From Terfezia claveryi (taxonomy: Eukaryota; Ascomycota; Pezizomycetes; Pezizales; Pezizaceae), in assembly GCA_015179025.1 (NCBI GenBank), contig WHUX01000252.1, positions 1 to 64,000 of the forward strand: a stretch of DNA of 64,000 nt, in the 5' to 3' direction. Below, piece by piece: positions 44,633-54,401 of this stretch. The translations under genes were made by a program, and so were the position numbers. The notes beneath the pieces were generated by a model, which saw only the letters and a program-made list of their open reading frames with translations, was not told where the DNA came from and ran no database searches. The number at the start of each line of letters is the position of its first letter. Position 1 is the first letter of the stretch.

Positions 44633-47600
44633 TCATTCGCAGTATAGCTCATTCCATGTATTGAAATCAATTCTATTGTTCACCAGCCACGTATTCCCTT
44701 CCTTTAACCCAATCAGATGCGCCATTCCTTCAATGTCCGCAATGCGCAATATATTCATTCCTTTCCCATCCTCTCGCGCTTCCATCCGAACTATTCCTTC
44801 ATCCCTACCTGGCCTTCTTGAACCTCGTACTCGAAGTAATGATACAAGAGCCACTTCATGGACCCTGTCAATATCATCCCGCACACTGAAGAGCCCTTCC
44901 AGTTTTCCCACAATTTTTCCATCCAGGTCCCCACTTGAATACTCTGACCATCCTCTTTGCTGTACCCACACCCAATCCACCCTAGGCTTACCCTGTTTGC
45001 GAAACGCTTTTTCCCCTGTCCACCGCACATTATGCGTCTGCCTACCTTCCCTCTGGAATTCTGGCACACCCACCGACAGCTCCGCATAATAGTGCATTGG
45101 AAAATGTGCGACCCCTTCCAGATTAACGGAGCCTGTTGTGTTCAACCTCAGGTATTCGGTAAAGCGCTCTGAAAGCTTCCCAATACCCAACCTTGCTGCA
45201 AGTGTCTGCATAGGAGTTCCTTCCGGACCATCAGAAGCCTGTTTACCTCGTAAGATTAGACCCTGATGTGTCCCTGCCTGTATCATCGTCTTCTGAAGGT
45301 CCTCCGCATGCGGTCTCCAGATGACATCAAGAATTTCCCTACTGAACTGATACTCTTGACTCCATTCCTCCATGTTCAGTTCCCTCATTCGCAATGCATG
45401 TTCAACCGTGATGGTATCCAGTATTTGCTTGGCTGCATTTACACGGTTAGATCTTCGATAAGCATCTTTCAGAGGCTTGTGAAGCGCTTCTGTAACCTCA
45501 GTGGAGTACTGAGGGAGACTCCCAAAATCTTTGATTTGCGTGGTATAGTGAGATAGTAGATGCAGCTTAGGAAAATTGAAATCAGCCTTACACAGGACGT
45601 CCTGAATCACCTGTTGTCTCTCCTGTCGTTCTTGCATTGCCATTTTCTTTCTCTTTGTTGCACTGAAATCGAAATATTCATCCAGTTTTGCTTGACGTGC
45701 CTCCAGTTAATCAACTGCTAGCTCTCTTGAAGACTCCTTTGCGTTCTCATAATCCTTTTTTGTAGCCCGAAACTCACTGAAGATATGTAAGTTATCATGG
45801 AATTTCTGGAGGTATAGATCTATATAACCTATTGTCTGGGGTGTGTGACTCCGGTACTGCGCCATAAGGCAGAAATCTGTGATGTATTGCACACATCGGA
45901 TCGCTCGCTTGCTATCTGCTTTGGCGCCTGCTGAGAGACTTGGGGTGTCTGTTATTGGATCATCCAGCGCTGCTGTGAAGCAAGCCAAGATCACATGATT
46001 AATTCCCCACATTTCCGTACCACTCCACATCGTAATTTGCCGATATCTCTTCTGGGGCGGTCGATACCCTGGATATGGTGGGATCTGTTCCCAGATCCTA
46101 TCGAATACCTCCAAGCGCTAGTGTTTGTTGAGAAACTGCTCTATCCAGCCCATGAGATGCTTGTGTATCCCAAGAAGAATATTATGAAGTATATCGCCAC
46201 GGACTATATGTGGTGGTTGGATACCCAGGACTCGCAGCTGAACCCACAGCGCGTTTTCAAAGGGCTTTATTCCTGCATCATCCAACCTAGCTATATGTTA
46301 GCCATGCTCTACTCTAATCATATCCATTATCCATAGCTACATACCTCTCTAGATCCCCTGCTCGATACAGCCTCTCATATTCCACGTGATTGTGCATAGG
46401 CAGTGATTTCTTTCATAGAATTCCAAGTTCCCGTGGACTTAGAATACACACAGGGCAACGATTGGTTTTAATACCATGGATATTGACATTTTCCATATGG
46501 TCGGCAAGCCAGGCGGAGAGAATTGGTATGCACCTCCTAACCTTGCCATCTCCACACAGAATGTTCGACCCACCTTCCTATGAAAGTTGTTAATACAGAC
46601 CCTCATGGCTCCATCCAGGATCATGTACGTACTTTGAAAACTTTTGTAAGGGGCGACAGGATACGTGAAACAATCTGGTGTTGTACACTCAGCGCATCAC
46701 CTTCCTAGTCTTTGGTCGAGAAACCTGGAATCTTATTGTTCCGCTTGGGGCCGACTAGGAAAAGGCCCATCAGGATCTACACTTGTCTTGATAGCTGATT
46801 ACGAATTTCTGAGTGAATGTTGCCAATACTCATAAACAACGGCCATAATTTCTTGTCCCCAGAGAAATTCGTGAGGCATGTTTGATCGGATGTCAAAAGT
46901 ACTGGCACCAGTAATGACCCAATCGGGAGGGTCTTCTACAGTCTTGTCAGTATCTGCACTGGTATTCGCTAGATAGGTTCTATACTTGTGTCCTCCACCA
47001 CCAATCACCAGTATTCATTTCGGTATATACCCGGTTACCTTCCTCATCCAATTTGTGAATCGGCTCGAAAACCAGGTGTTTGCCATGGGCACGTTGCTAA
47101 AGTAGATATCGCACGGTATCCTCAAGGTCCCTATAATAGAATGCACAGCCCTTTTGGAGGTGAAAGTCAACTGTTCCTTTCTGCCACCCGGGTTGATCAA
47201 TCATCTCACACATTTTATTTCTCCATGTATATCCTGACTGAAAATAGACTCCATTGTCCCCGGAAAGACCAAGTGGTAGCAGATTTTCCTTGAAGAAATG
47301 ATCAATATTTGTTAATGAGGTCTTGCTCTCATGGAAGAATCTCACAAGCTTGTATTCGTATGCATTCTGGAAAGGCGATATTGGATTGAATTGAAGCCAC
47401 CGCAGATCGTTCAAAGGTATTGTTGCAATAATCTTTCCAGCTTCATACTCTGCTGGCAAACATTGTGTAGCTAGCATAGACTTCTCTTGGACCACTTGAA
47501 TGGTACCATAGGGATCTAATACAGATTTCAAAAGTTAGAGAGGCCTGTTGTTCCGGAGATGTTTTATAGACTCATACCGTCTCCTACATGCACACTAGAA

Positions 47601-47902
47601 GTCCTAACTTCCAAATCCCCCGAAGACTGATCCAAGTATGTACTAAATGCCCCGGTTTCCCTATGTCCCTTTGCGGGTTTGGTCTGAACCTGTGGGGATT
47701 CCTGAGAAACAGAGCGTGTTTGTTTTTGCCTGTCTGGCATTCTCATGGATACTGAAGAGTTTGTAGAGGGATGTCGCTGTTCTTGCTGGTCGTCGCGAGG
47801 ATTGTGACAATCAGCCGCTGAGGCCTCCAAATGTTTGGCTCGCAAATGTCTCCCATACTGTCCAGCTTTTTGAAATTCTAAGTCACAAAATCTATAACGC
47901 AT
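44633..47902 (-). pseudogene. Plavaka-like transposase, decayed
   Basis: Reading on the - strand in order: a possible C2H2-type finger remnant (FCDLEFQKAGQYGRHLRAKH, 47902-47564). Next WLQFNPISPFQNAYEYKLV and FFHESKTSLTNIDHFF (47531-47097). Then YYRDLEDTVRYLL and DWVITGASTFDIR. Then a stretch with stops that should hold part of the catalytic core. Then GDILHNILLGIHKHLMGWI, IPPYPGYRPPQKRYRQIT, and CVQYITDFCLMAQYRSHT (46114-45707). Finally LHLLSHYTTQIKDFGSLPQY, STEVTEALHKPLKDAYRR and a C-terminal RIDFNTWNELY (45643-44633). These match Plavaka transposases of the CACTA/Mirage/Chapaev superfamily, best known from basidiomycetes. Stops include a TAG between FLNKH and RLEVFD and a TAA after ELAVD, both explained by single C-to-T changes. 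Confidence 0.85.
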
Positions 47903-49047
47903 TTTGGATGTCAGTTTCCCTACTCCCTCGACGTTTTAGGCCACTTACTGTTGGGTAAGTACGTATATCCATTATTTAGGCCCAGGGGGATTCATCGTGT
48001 CTATGTTGAGATGCCGATTCTACAGAGTCATGGCATCAGTGTCAGACTATCCCATCTCAAGTTAGGTGGACCTATCTTCGAGGGGCTTGTGCCAACCTGT
48101 CTATAGATGTTGCCAACCAGACTAGCCAGTTGCCAGAATGCACTGCCGCAATTAGTAATTAGCCCCATGGAATCCTTGCCCAAACCCGATATAGTCGGAT
48201 TGACACAAGCCTTTCGAGAGGCTTGTGCCAACCAGACTAAGACTAGTGCCAACAATGACATGTACTCGGACCCTGCGAGGGGTAGTGCAACCAGACTATC
48301 CCAAACCCCCAGAGCTAGTCTGGTTGGCACAACACGGGTCTGATTGAGACTACCAGAGCCTCACTTTGTACCAACCCAGTCTGGCAAGTAGAGCCAGGAT
48401 AGGGTTAGACTAGTTGGCACGTGTAGGAGGCACTCGTGCCCAGACCCCAGTACGTGCCAACCAGACTACCCCAGTATGAACAAAAATATTACCCGATAGA
48501 GATACCTATTTACGTAAAGAAATAATTGACGTGCCAATTATAGATCGCACAATATAGCCTTCTCTTTGTAGATGAACCTAGTTTTTCCACCAAAACATGT
48601 TCTTTGATCGAGACTAGGCAGCACCATCCCAATGCAATTGCCTGTCTGTACCTAGATCATATATGTCCGCAACCGAATAATAGCAAACAAAAAATCTGTG
48701 ATAGTGATAGGTTGTTACACCCTCCATCATATTGTTATTTCATCACAAACAAAGAACCTAAAGTATTATAGGAGTACAGAATAGCCCCCTACTCCTCCCC
48801 TTCTCTAAACCACCCCACAGCGTCGAGTTGGTACTTCATAACATACAATTGAGAGCTCTTGCCGAAGGTAAGACCACATACAAAATTGCTCGGAGAGGAT
48901 CTCCGGAGGGCTAATTAATATGATAGATAGGAACAACAGCATAAATCGAGCAGTGTTAACGGTGATCATACTGTTTAGGTATGGAACACTCGTAGTATGG
49001 TACTGGCTACTCTATAAGATATTAATTAGGATCCTCAGAACTACAAC
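47903..49047. other. Plavaka element spacer with GTGCCAACCAGACTA array
   Basis: Non-coding divergent spacer between the transposase (- strand) and the + strand cargo ORFs. Besides the repeat array at 48080-48475 no gene is seen. It should contain both promoters. Confidence 0.55.
48080..48475. repeat. GTGCCAACCAGACTA motif array, both orientations
   Basis: At least eight copies of TTGTGCCAACCAGACTA or its complement TAGTCTGGTTGGCACAA, with variants, are spread over about 400 bp. A 24-bp near-palindrome CACAAGCCTTTCGAGAGGCT and its end (48203-48226) lies within. Such arrays are typical transposase or regulator binding sites. The exact word TAGTCTGGTTGGCACAAC also occurs at 13380-13397. Confidence 0.85.
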
Positions 49048-50560
49048 ATGCCGCTGAAGAAACGGAAGTTAGGTAATGCGGGTACCACTAGTGATGGGGG
49101 TGGAGTGGATTCTGGCGATGATAACTACGGGACTTGACAATTTGCAGATAAACTAGGTTTTAATGACCCAGGTGTTCCCAAGACCCTTTACCAGGTATGG
49201 CGCTCATGCATGCAGCGTGCGATGTCCGATTTTGGTATATTTGGGCCTGGTGAGTCCGGATGAACGAGATTTGCGGAGTTATGCGAATGGGGTGCTGCCC
49301 ATCCGGCAATGGCTCCTAAGGGCCAAATAAATTACCATCAGCAGGACTATCGGAGTGCATTAAACCAGTTAATGCAAGATGTCGCCAAGAAGGCAAGGAA
49401 ATCAAGGCAAGTGATGTGGGAGTCTATTGCAGATGCATGAGCTGCATATGACCAGGCTAATCCGGGGGTTGCCATTGAACCTCTTGGGAGATTACCAAAT
49501 ATGGGGCGACCTACTGCAGAGCCGCCTTACATGCCAATGAACCAAGGCTCACAGAAGGCGAGAATGGAGTCCGTCGCAGAGCGACTGAGGGCTGCCGCGC
49601 GAGCACGCAGACCCCTACCTAGCCCAATACCAGCTAGCCCTCTCCCGCCACCAGCCCCACAAAGACCCCCTGTCCCCACACCAGCCCCACAAATGCAGCG
49701 CTTAGCCCCCCCTGTGAGAGCTGCAAGACCCATGCCGGCCAGTAACACACCAGTGGCTCCTCCTAGGGTTCCGCTTACAGGGGCACCACCAGGGGTTGCT
49801 GGTGGGCCCTTGGCACCGTCTATGTGCTATAGACGACATCTGGCAGGCTGGGCACCATCCGTAGGAGGGCCTCCAAATACAGTGCGGGTACACATTATCA
49901 CACCGGAAACGCATGGTCCAGACCCATCATATGGGGGCTGGATATTCAGTTCCTCAACTATCTCTTGTACGGTCGTTTTGGGTTTACATAGCATGGCGGC
50001 AATACTGGCAGCTGTTGCTCCATTCATACCCCCAGGACGGGTTATCCGACATATCTATGCTATGGACGTCGCTGGACGATTTGTCCATATTACCATGGAT
50101 TATTTAGTCGGGAGCATGATAATGGCTCATCTAGGGCCCAATCTCATGGATTTTCAGGTTGAGTTGGACCCCATTGGCCAGGTAAATACCCCCAGCACTT
50201 ACTCTGGTACCCCGGTTGTACATATGGCAGCCCCACGAGTGCACCGGCCTCCAAACGTACCACTAAGCATGTTAAGCCTAAATCAACTAAGCGTGCAACA
50301 ACAGCTATGGATGGTAACGGTCTACAGGCAACAAAAGGGAAATCAACACCAATTGGTAGGGCTATAGGGGTAACTAAGCCGACCCAGGGTTCGAAGGATA
50401 CCAAAGAGACAACGACTACCAAGAGGACAACGACTGCCAAGGGGACAAAGACTGATAAAGGTAAGCAAGCAGCTAAGGGTATCCCAACTGCCAAAGTTAC
50501 CTCAGCCAGCAAGGGTCAACCTCTACCTCCCAAGGTTGTAATACTAAAACTCAGACGATG
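49048..50560 (+). pseudogene. Plavaka cargo ORF 1, unknown protein
   Basis: From ATG 49048 one frame runs to 50367 but is broken by three TGA codons (49135, 49261, 49438), each in a place where Trp would read naturally (YGT-W-QFADKLGF, GESG-W-TRFAELC, IADA-W-AAYDQAN). The N-terminus is basic (MPLKKRKLG). The middle is very Pro-rich (PIPASPLPPPAPQRPP). A possible intron (GTAAAT 50182 to GGCAG 50229) precedes a Lys/Thr-rich basic region in another frame (KRTTKHVKPKSTKRATTAMD, then KETTTTKRTTTAKGTKTDKG) that ends at 50561. No family is recognised. A basic, low-complexity tail suggests nucleic-acid binding. Confidence 0.5.
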
Positions 50561-50886
50561 AGCACCTACAGACAGTCCGAGTGACCATGATGCACCTGGT
50601 AAGTTGCTTGCAAACTGAATTGGGACCAATGCTAACAAATGTTGATAGGCTCACAGATTGCACCGGATGCAGGAGCTCCACGCGGTAGAACGAGGGACCC
50701 GGCGGACCATGCAATGATTTGGCCTATCGTGCCGGAATCTTGGTGAGTGGCGGGTTCTGGTGTTCCGCGCTCGGGATAGTCCATAAGGGGACCTTTTCTG
50801 ACTGGGAGAAGACGCGTGAGGGCTGGTAAGTCCAGATTGAACCTACTTGAGGAATCACACTAACGGAGCAACTAGGCACTCGACAT

Positions 50887-51372
50887 GTGGAGGTGGAGGA
50901 GGTTGGTGAGCATGCGGGTAAAGAAAATCTGGGTGGCAAGGTTGCAGGTGCTGAAGATCAGGGTGATAATGTCGAGGATAGCAGGGATGAGGATAACGTG
51001 GATGAGAATGATGATAAGTGGGAGGGGGGTGTTGAGGATCCGGGTGATGATGATAATCGGGAAGAGCCTGTGGACGATCAGGTTGATGGTAATGAGGGTG
51101 ATGATGACGATGATGATTTTGCGGGCGATGAGGATGTGGTTGTTGAGGATGAGGGTGGTGATGATGATGATGATTTTGCGGGGGATGAGGATGTGGTTGT
51201 TGAGGATGAGGGTGATGATGATGGTGATGATTTTGCGGGCGATCAGGATGTGGTTGTTGAGGATGAGCGTGATGAGGAAGAGGGTGGTGACGACGTGGAT
51301 AATCCCGATGAGATTGCGGGGATCCCTTATTTCCATTTTGAGAGCGAGAGCGAAGGGTCTGATGGATCGTGA
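50887..51372 (+). CDS. Acidic repeat protein or tail exon
   Basis: An uninterrupted frame of 161 residues, over a third Asp/Glu, with three copies of a 16-17-residue unit DDDDFAGDEDVVVEDEG. It ends with FHFESESEGSDGS. It may be the acidic C-terminal exon of the preceding basic cargo gene. Antisense ORFs rich in His/Pro across it are artefacts of the repeat. No family is recognised. Confidence 0.45.
   Translation: MEVEEVGEHAGKENLGGKVAGAEDQGDNVEDSRDEDNVDENDDKWEGGVEDPGDDDNREEPVDDQVDGNEGDDDDDDFAGDEDVVVEDEGGDDDDDFAGDEDVVVEDEGDDDGDDFAGDQDVVVEDERDEEEGGDDVDNPDEIAGIPYFHFESESEGSDGS
51030..51270 (+). repeat. Tandem repeat of about 51 bp encoding acidic units
   Basis: Three imperfect units of GATGATTTTGCGGGCGATGA-type sequence followed by GGATGTGGTTGTTGAGGATG. 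The spacing keeps the reading frame of the acidic ORF. Confidence 0.8.
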
Positions 51373-51771
51373 AAAGGTGGCTAAGGCTATGATAGAATTT
51401 GTGAGTTGTGGTTAGATCTCTTGTTTCATTTGTCATTAAGGTTGGAGTTATGATGGTTTAAATTAGCACGGTTTTGATATATGTTGCATATGGGTACAGA
51501 AGGAATGTAAGACATCAGCCTCTGTAAGTACAGATAGATTGGCTAGATGCGGTAATCAGATTGGAGTTGCTGTACCCACATGATACTACAGTGCGGAACA
51601 TTGGTGACATAAAAGGTCTCTTTCTCGTCCCTATACGAAATCTAACAAGTCCTCCTGTCCTACCCTAAGTACAACTCTCCTTTAGTGGTACAAAATTTCC
51701 CTCTGGTGTACACCAGGAAGACATATTCGTGCTACCAAATCTCTCTTCTGGTGTACGACAAGAAGAAATTA
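51373..51771. other. Spacer between Plavaka cargo ORFs
   Basis: No gene seen. It contains three CTGGTGTAC-type repeats (around 51682-51760) just upstream of the next ORF, which might be regulatory. Confidence 0.4.
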
Positions 51772-53566
51772 ATGCCTTATGGAAAGAAGAGTAAGGGAAA
51801 AGAGAAGGCTGTGCCTAATCTCAAACGTCCTGCTTCAACACATGACCTGCGACAGGAGACAACCACAGCAGATGGAGATAGTACGGGTCCAGTTGCGTCC
51901 TCACAGTTCAGTGCAGTGATTAAGTTTTCTTCCGGAGCAGCAGCAATCAATTCCTGTGCCGGGGAAATCCCCAACACAACAGGGTCTGTTAGAGAAACCG
52001 AGCCACCAGCAGAGGGACCAGCAATGACACCAGTGACCCCGCGGAAACGAGCAGGAAACTCACTAATGAGGATACGTATAGAACCTTGTGAATCTAGTGA
52101 CCCTATGAAAAACAATCTCTGACGGTCTGCAATAGGATCCCAAAAATGTCGCACCACACTAGGAACACCTCAAATACTTCGCACACCAACTGTATTTACT
52201 TATCCCTTCGGAGTAATTGGAAACATTGCTGATTAGTATTAGGGCGCTCACAGGGCTCGATCTGGAGACACACCAGATAGATCCCCCCTTAGGAGTTTGT
52301 TTTCAAATTGGAATGGTGTTTCATTACCGACGGGACCCCTGGAATCCCCAATGTCTATGAGGCCTCCGATAGGGCAGGTTGATAGTACCCCTTCTAGGAT
52401 CAGCACGGCGGAGGTTGCGAAAACCAAAAAGCGAACCTGGTCAATCACACAGTTCCCAGGAGTTCTACGAGACATGACAGAATCAGCAGGCAACAGGATA
52501 GAGTACATTATACTGTTTGAGAAGCCATTCCCGGATCCTCAGCGTACGGAAGACATCCTCGCTGAGGTGTGGCGAGAAGCGGAAAGACACCATCAGCACG
52601 ATCATAGTCGTGACAACAAGATTGATGCATATGTAAGCAACAATATTGTATTTACACCGATGTTTGTACTGACAGTATGCACAAAGCTCAGGAGTATTCA
52701 ATCGTGGACACGATCACACCTGGTATCAGAGGCAAAGAAGAACATTGCATTCTTATATCAATTTGACCGGAATACGTCCAAGGAATACATCCAGAACCAT
52801 GTCGGGTGGTTGTTAAAACGAGATCGGTTTACGTGTGCAGAGAGTCTTCAGAAGGTATATATTGTAATCTGCTAGGGCACATTAAAAGGCTAATATGGTG
52901 TAATCATCTAGAGTTGTGGGTATCGGTTTCACGCCCAGGAAAGGGTTGACCTAATCTATCTTCACCGCCTTGTACCATGCACTCAGCGACTAGGAGAGTA
53001 GGGAGTGTCAACTCATGGCTGAGTTTAGCTATCTCAATTGCAATGGTACATGATGGTGCAGTGGATATTAGACTGATCAAGATTGCTGATGGGTGGCAGA
53101 TGTCTATAAGAGGCTGCTTGAACAATGGCGGCTATACCCGACAAGCGTGCAAGACATAATTGTGAAGGTTACACAGTCTGAGATAGTGAGGAACGGAGTA
53201 CACAGCAGGAAGAAGGTGAGGTGGCAGCAGGATAAGCCATATGAGGTGGACGCAGAGGAGGTTGCAGAGTTCTCGAGAAAACTCACAGCGGATCTGAGGA
53301 AGGCGGGTATTGACTTGTTCCAGGGAAGAAGAAAAGAGGATGACACTAGAAGTACGACCGAGGAGGACATTTGGGAGGGCAACGACCCAACACGTATTGA
53401 GGAGGAAGAGGAAGACAGTGTTGAAGGGAACAGTAATGCCAGGAATGATCACAGGGCAGAGGAGGAGGAGGATGCAGAGGATGCGGAGGAAGGAGAAGGT
53501 ATGCCAAGTGGGCAGAAGGAATATAGGGGTACAGGAGGAAGACGGGCCTGGGAAGAAGAAGATTAG
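51772..53566 (+). pseudogene. Plavaka cargo ORF 2, DUF6532-like
   Basis: One frame from ATG 51772 (MPYGKKSKGKEKAVPNLKRP) runs to 52875, broken by TGA 52120, TAG 52234 and TAG 52240; all fit single transitions. The part after 52430 (RTWSITQFPGVLRDM, FEKPFPDPQRTEDILAEVW, FVLTVCTKLRSIQSW, AKKNIAFLYQFDRNTSKEYI, HVGWLLKRDRFTC) resembles fungal DUF6532 proteins. It ends at a GTATAT donor; a segment with SWLSLAISIAMVHDGAV and then, in another frame, VADVYKRLLEQWRLYPTSVQ (to 53566) follows, with an acidic Glu-rich tail. DUF6532 proteins are common next to fungal transposons; their role is unknown. The family call rests on pattern only. Confidence 0.5.
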
Positions 53567-54057
53567 GGGTGAATGTATACATAGTAGTGGGTGACAGTGA
53601 GTAATAGGGGGACGAGTAGGACAGGGAACAGGGTCGTAGACATTTATTTTATTTTGCTTTTTTGTTGTTGGCTTGGGGAGGATTATATAGGGATTATAAG
53701 GGACTGCAGGGGTGGGAATATTTGTCAGCGGAGAGGTTTCAGGAGGAAGTTTTCAGGGCAGGGTAGGATTTATTTTTTTCAGGGTGTGTGTTCTCTGGGC
53801 ATTATATGTTAGAATAGTATGATTTATATATGGGGCGGCATGAGGTTTATGGCAGATTATAGAGGTACGGAAATGGATACATTCTTTGCAGAAAAGGGGA
53901 ACGGAATATAGATTACGAAGTGAGTATGGCATAGGACGTAAAAAGGTGCAGTGCGCGAGGATAGAATACAAGGCAGAAATAAGAGTAGAAGAAAGGAGGG
54001 ACCGCCGGAGGGCAATAGAGGGACATCCGAATGCCTTAGGCCTTGGGGCAGAGAAGG
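53567..54057. other. Plavaka element right-hand spacer
   Basis: Purine-rich on the + strand, with no supported gene; the ORFs here are short and conflicting. Probably 3' untranslated and subterminal sequence. Confidence 0.45.
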
Positions 54058-54300
54058 TAGATACTTGGCGTCTAGCGGAGGGAAAATGAAAGTCCTGCAA
54101 CCGGGGACAGAGAGGGTGGACATAGAACGCCTAGGAAGGGCAGATTAGACACATGGCATCCAGAGAGAAGGGTGGCAGACACCAGGCATCCGGACGGGCA
54201 GATATTAGACACCTGGCGTCCTGAGGCAGAGAAGCAGAACACCTGGCGTCCAGCGCAGAGAAGGCGTCAGGATAAAAGGACTCAGGGAGTACGGCGTCAG
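54058..54300 (+). repeat. Subterminal repeats of Plavaka right end
   Basis: Degenerate units of about 30 bp containing ACACCTGGCGTCC or variants (ATACTTGGCGTCT, ACACATGGCATCC, ACACCAGGCATCC), followed by purine-rich GGCAGAGAAG. Five or more units end about 100 bp before the terminal repeat. They do not match the left-end 39-bp units. Confidence 0.75.
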
Positions 54301-54401
54301 GAGAATAGAGGTCGCGAGGGTAGGCTACCAGATTGTTAGTTTGCCTATTGGGCGCCTATGGTGCCTGAGATACGAAAGGCAAACTAAATTTGTTCCTGAT
54401 G

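Larger units (their letters stand above)
44246..54401. mobile_element. Plavaka-type (CMC) DNA transposon with extra genes
   Basis: A 10156-bp insertion in the inverted Gypsy. Its ends are inverted repeats of about 16 bp: CATCAGGAAGAAATTT on the left, and CATCAGGAACAAATTT on the right when read inward. The empty site is seen in the + strand Gypsy copy near 39430: the target reads GATATGCGGC (reverse complement), whereas here the element sits between GATATA and TGTGGC, consistent with a 2-bp TG duplication with one transition. It contains a Plavaka-like transposase (- strand), subterminal repeats at both ends, and + strand ORFs, one DUF6532-like. The coding parts carry scattered transition stops, so it is likely inactive. 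Confidence 0.88.

Noticed and set aside
50855..51436. His/Pro-rich and hydrophobic ORFs antisense to the acidic ORF
   Set aside because: They are translations of the GATGATGA-type repeat on the other strand and in other frames. The acidic frame has a sensible start and end, and composition typical of real acidic tails.
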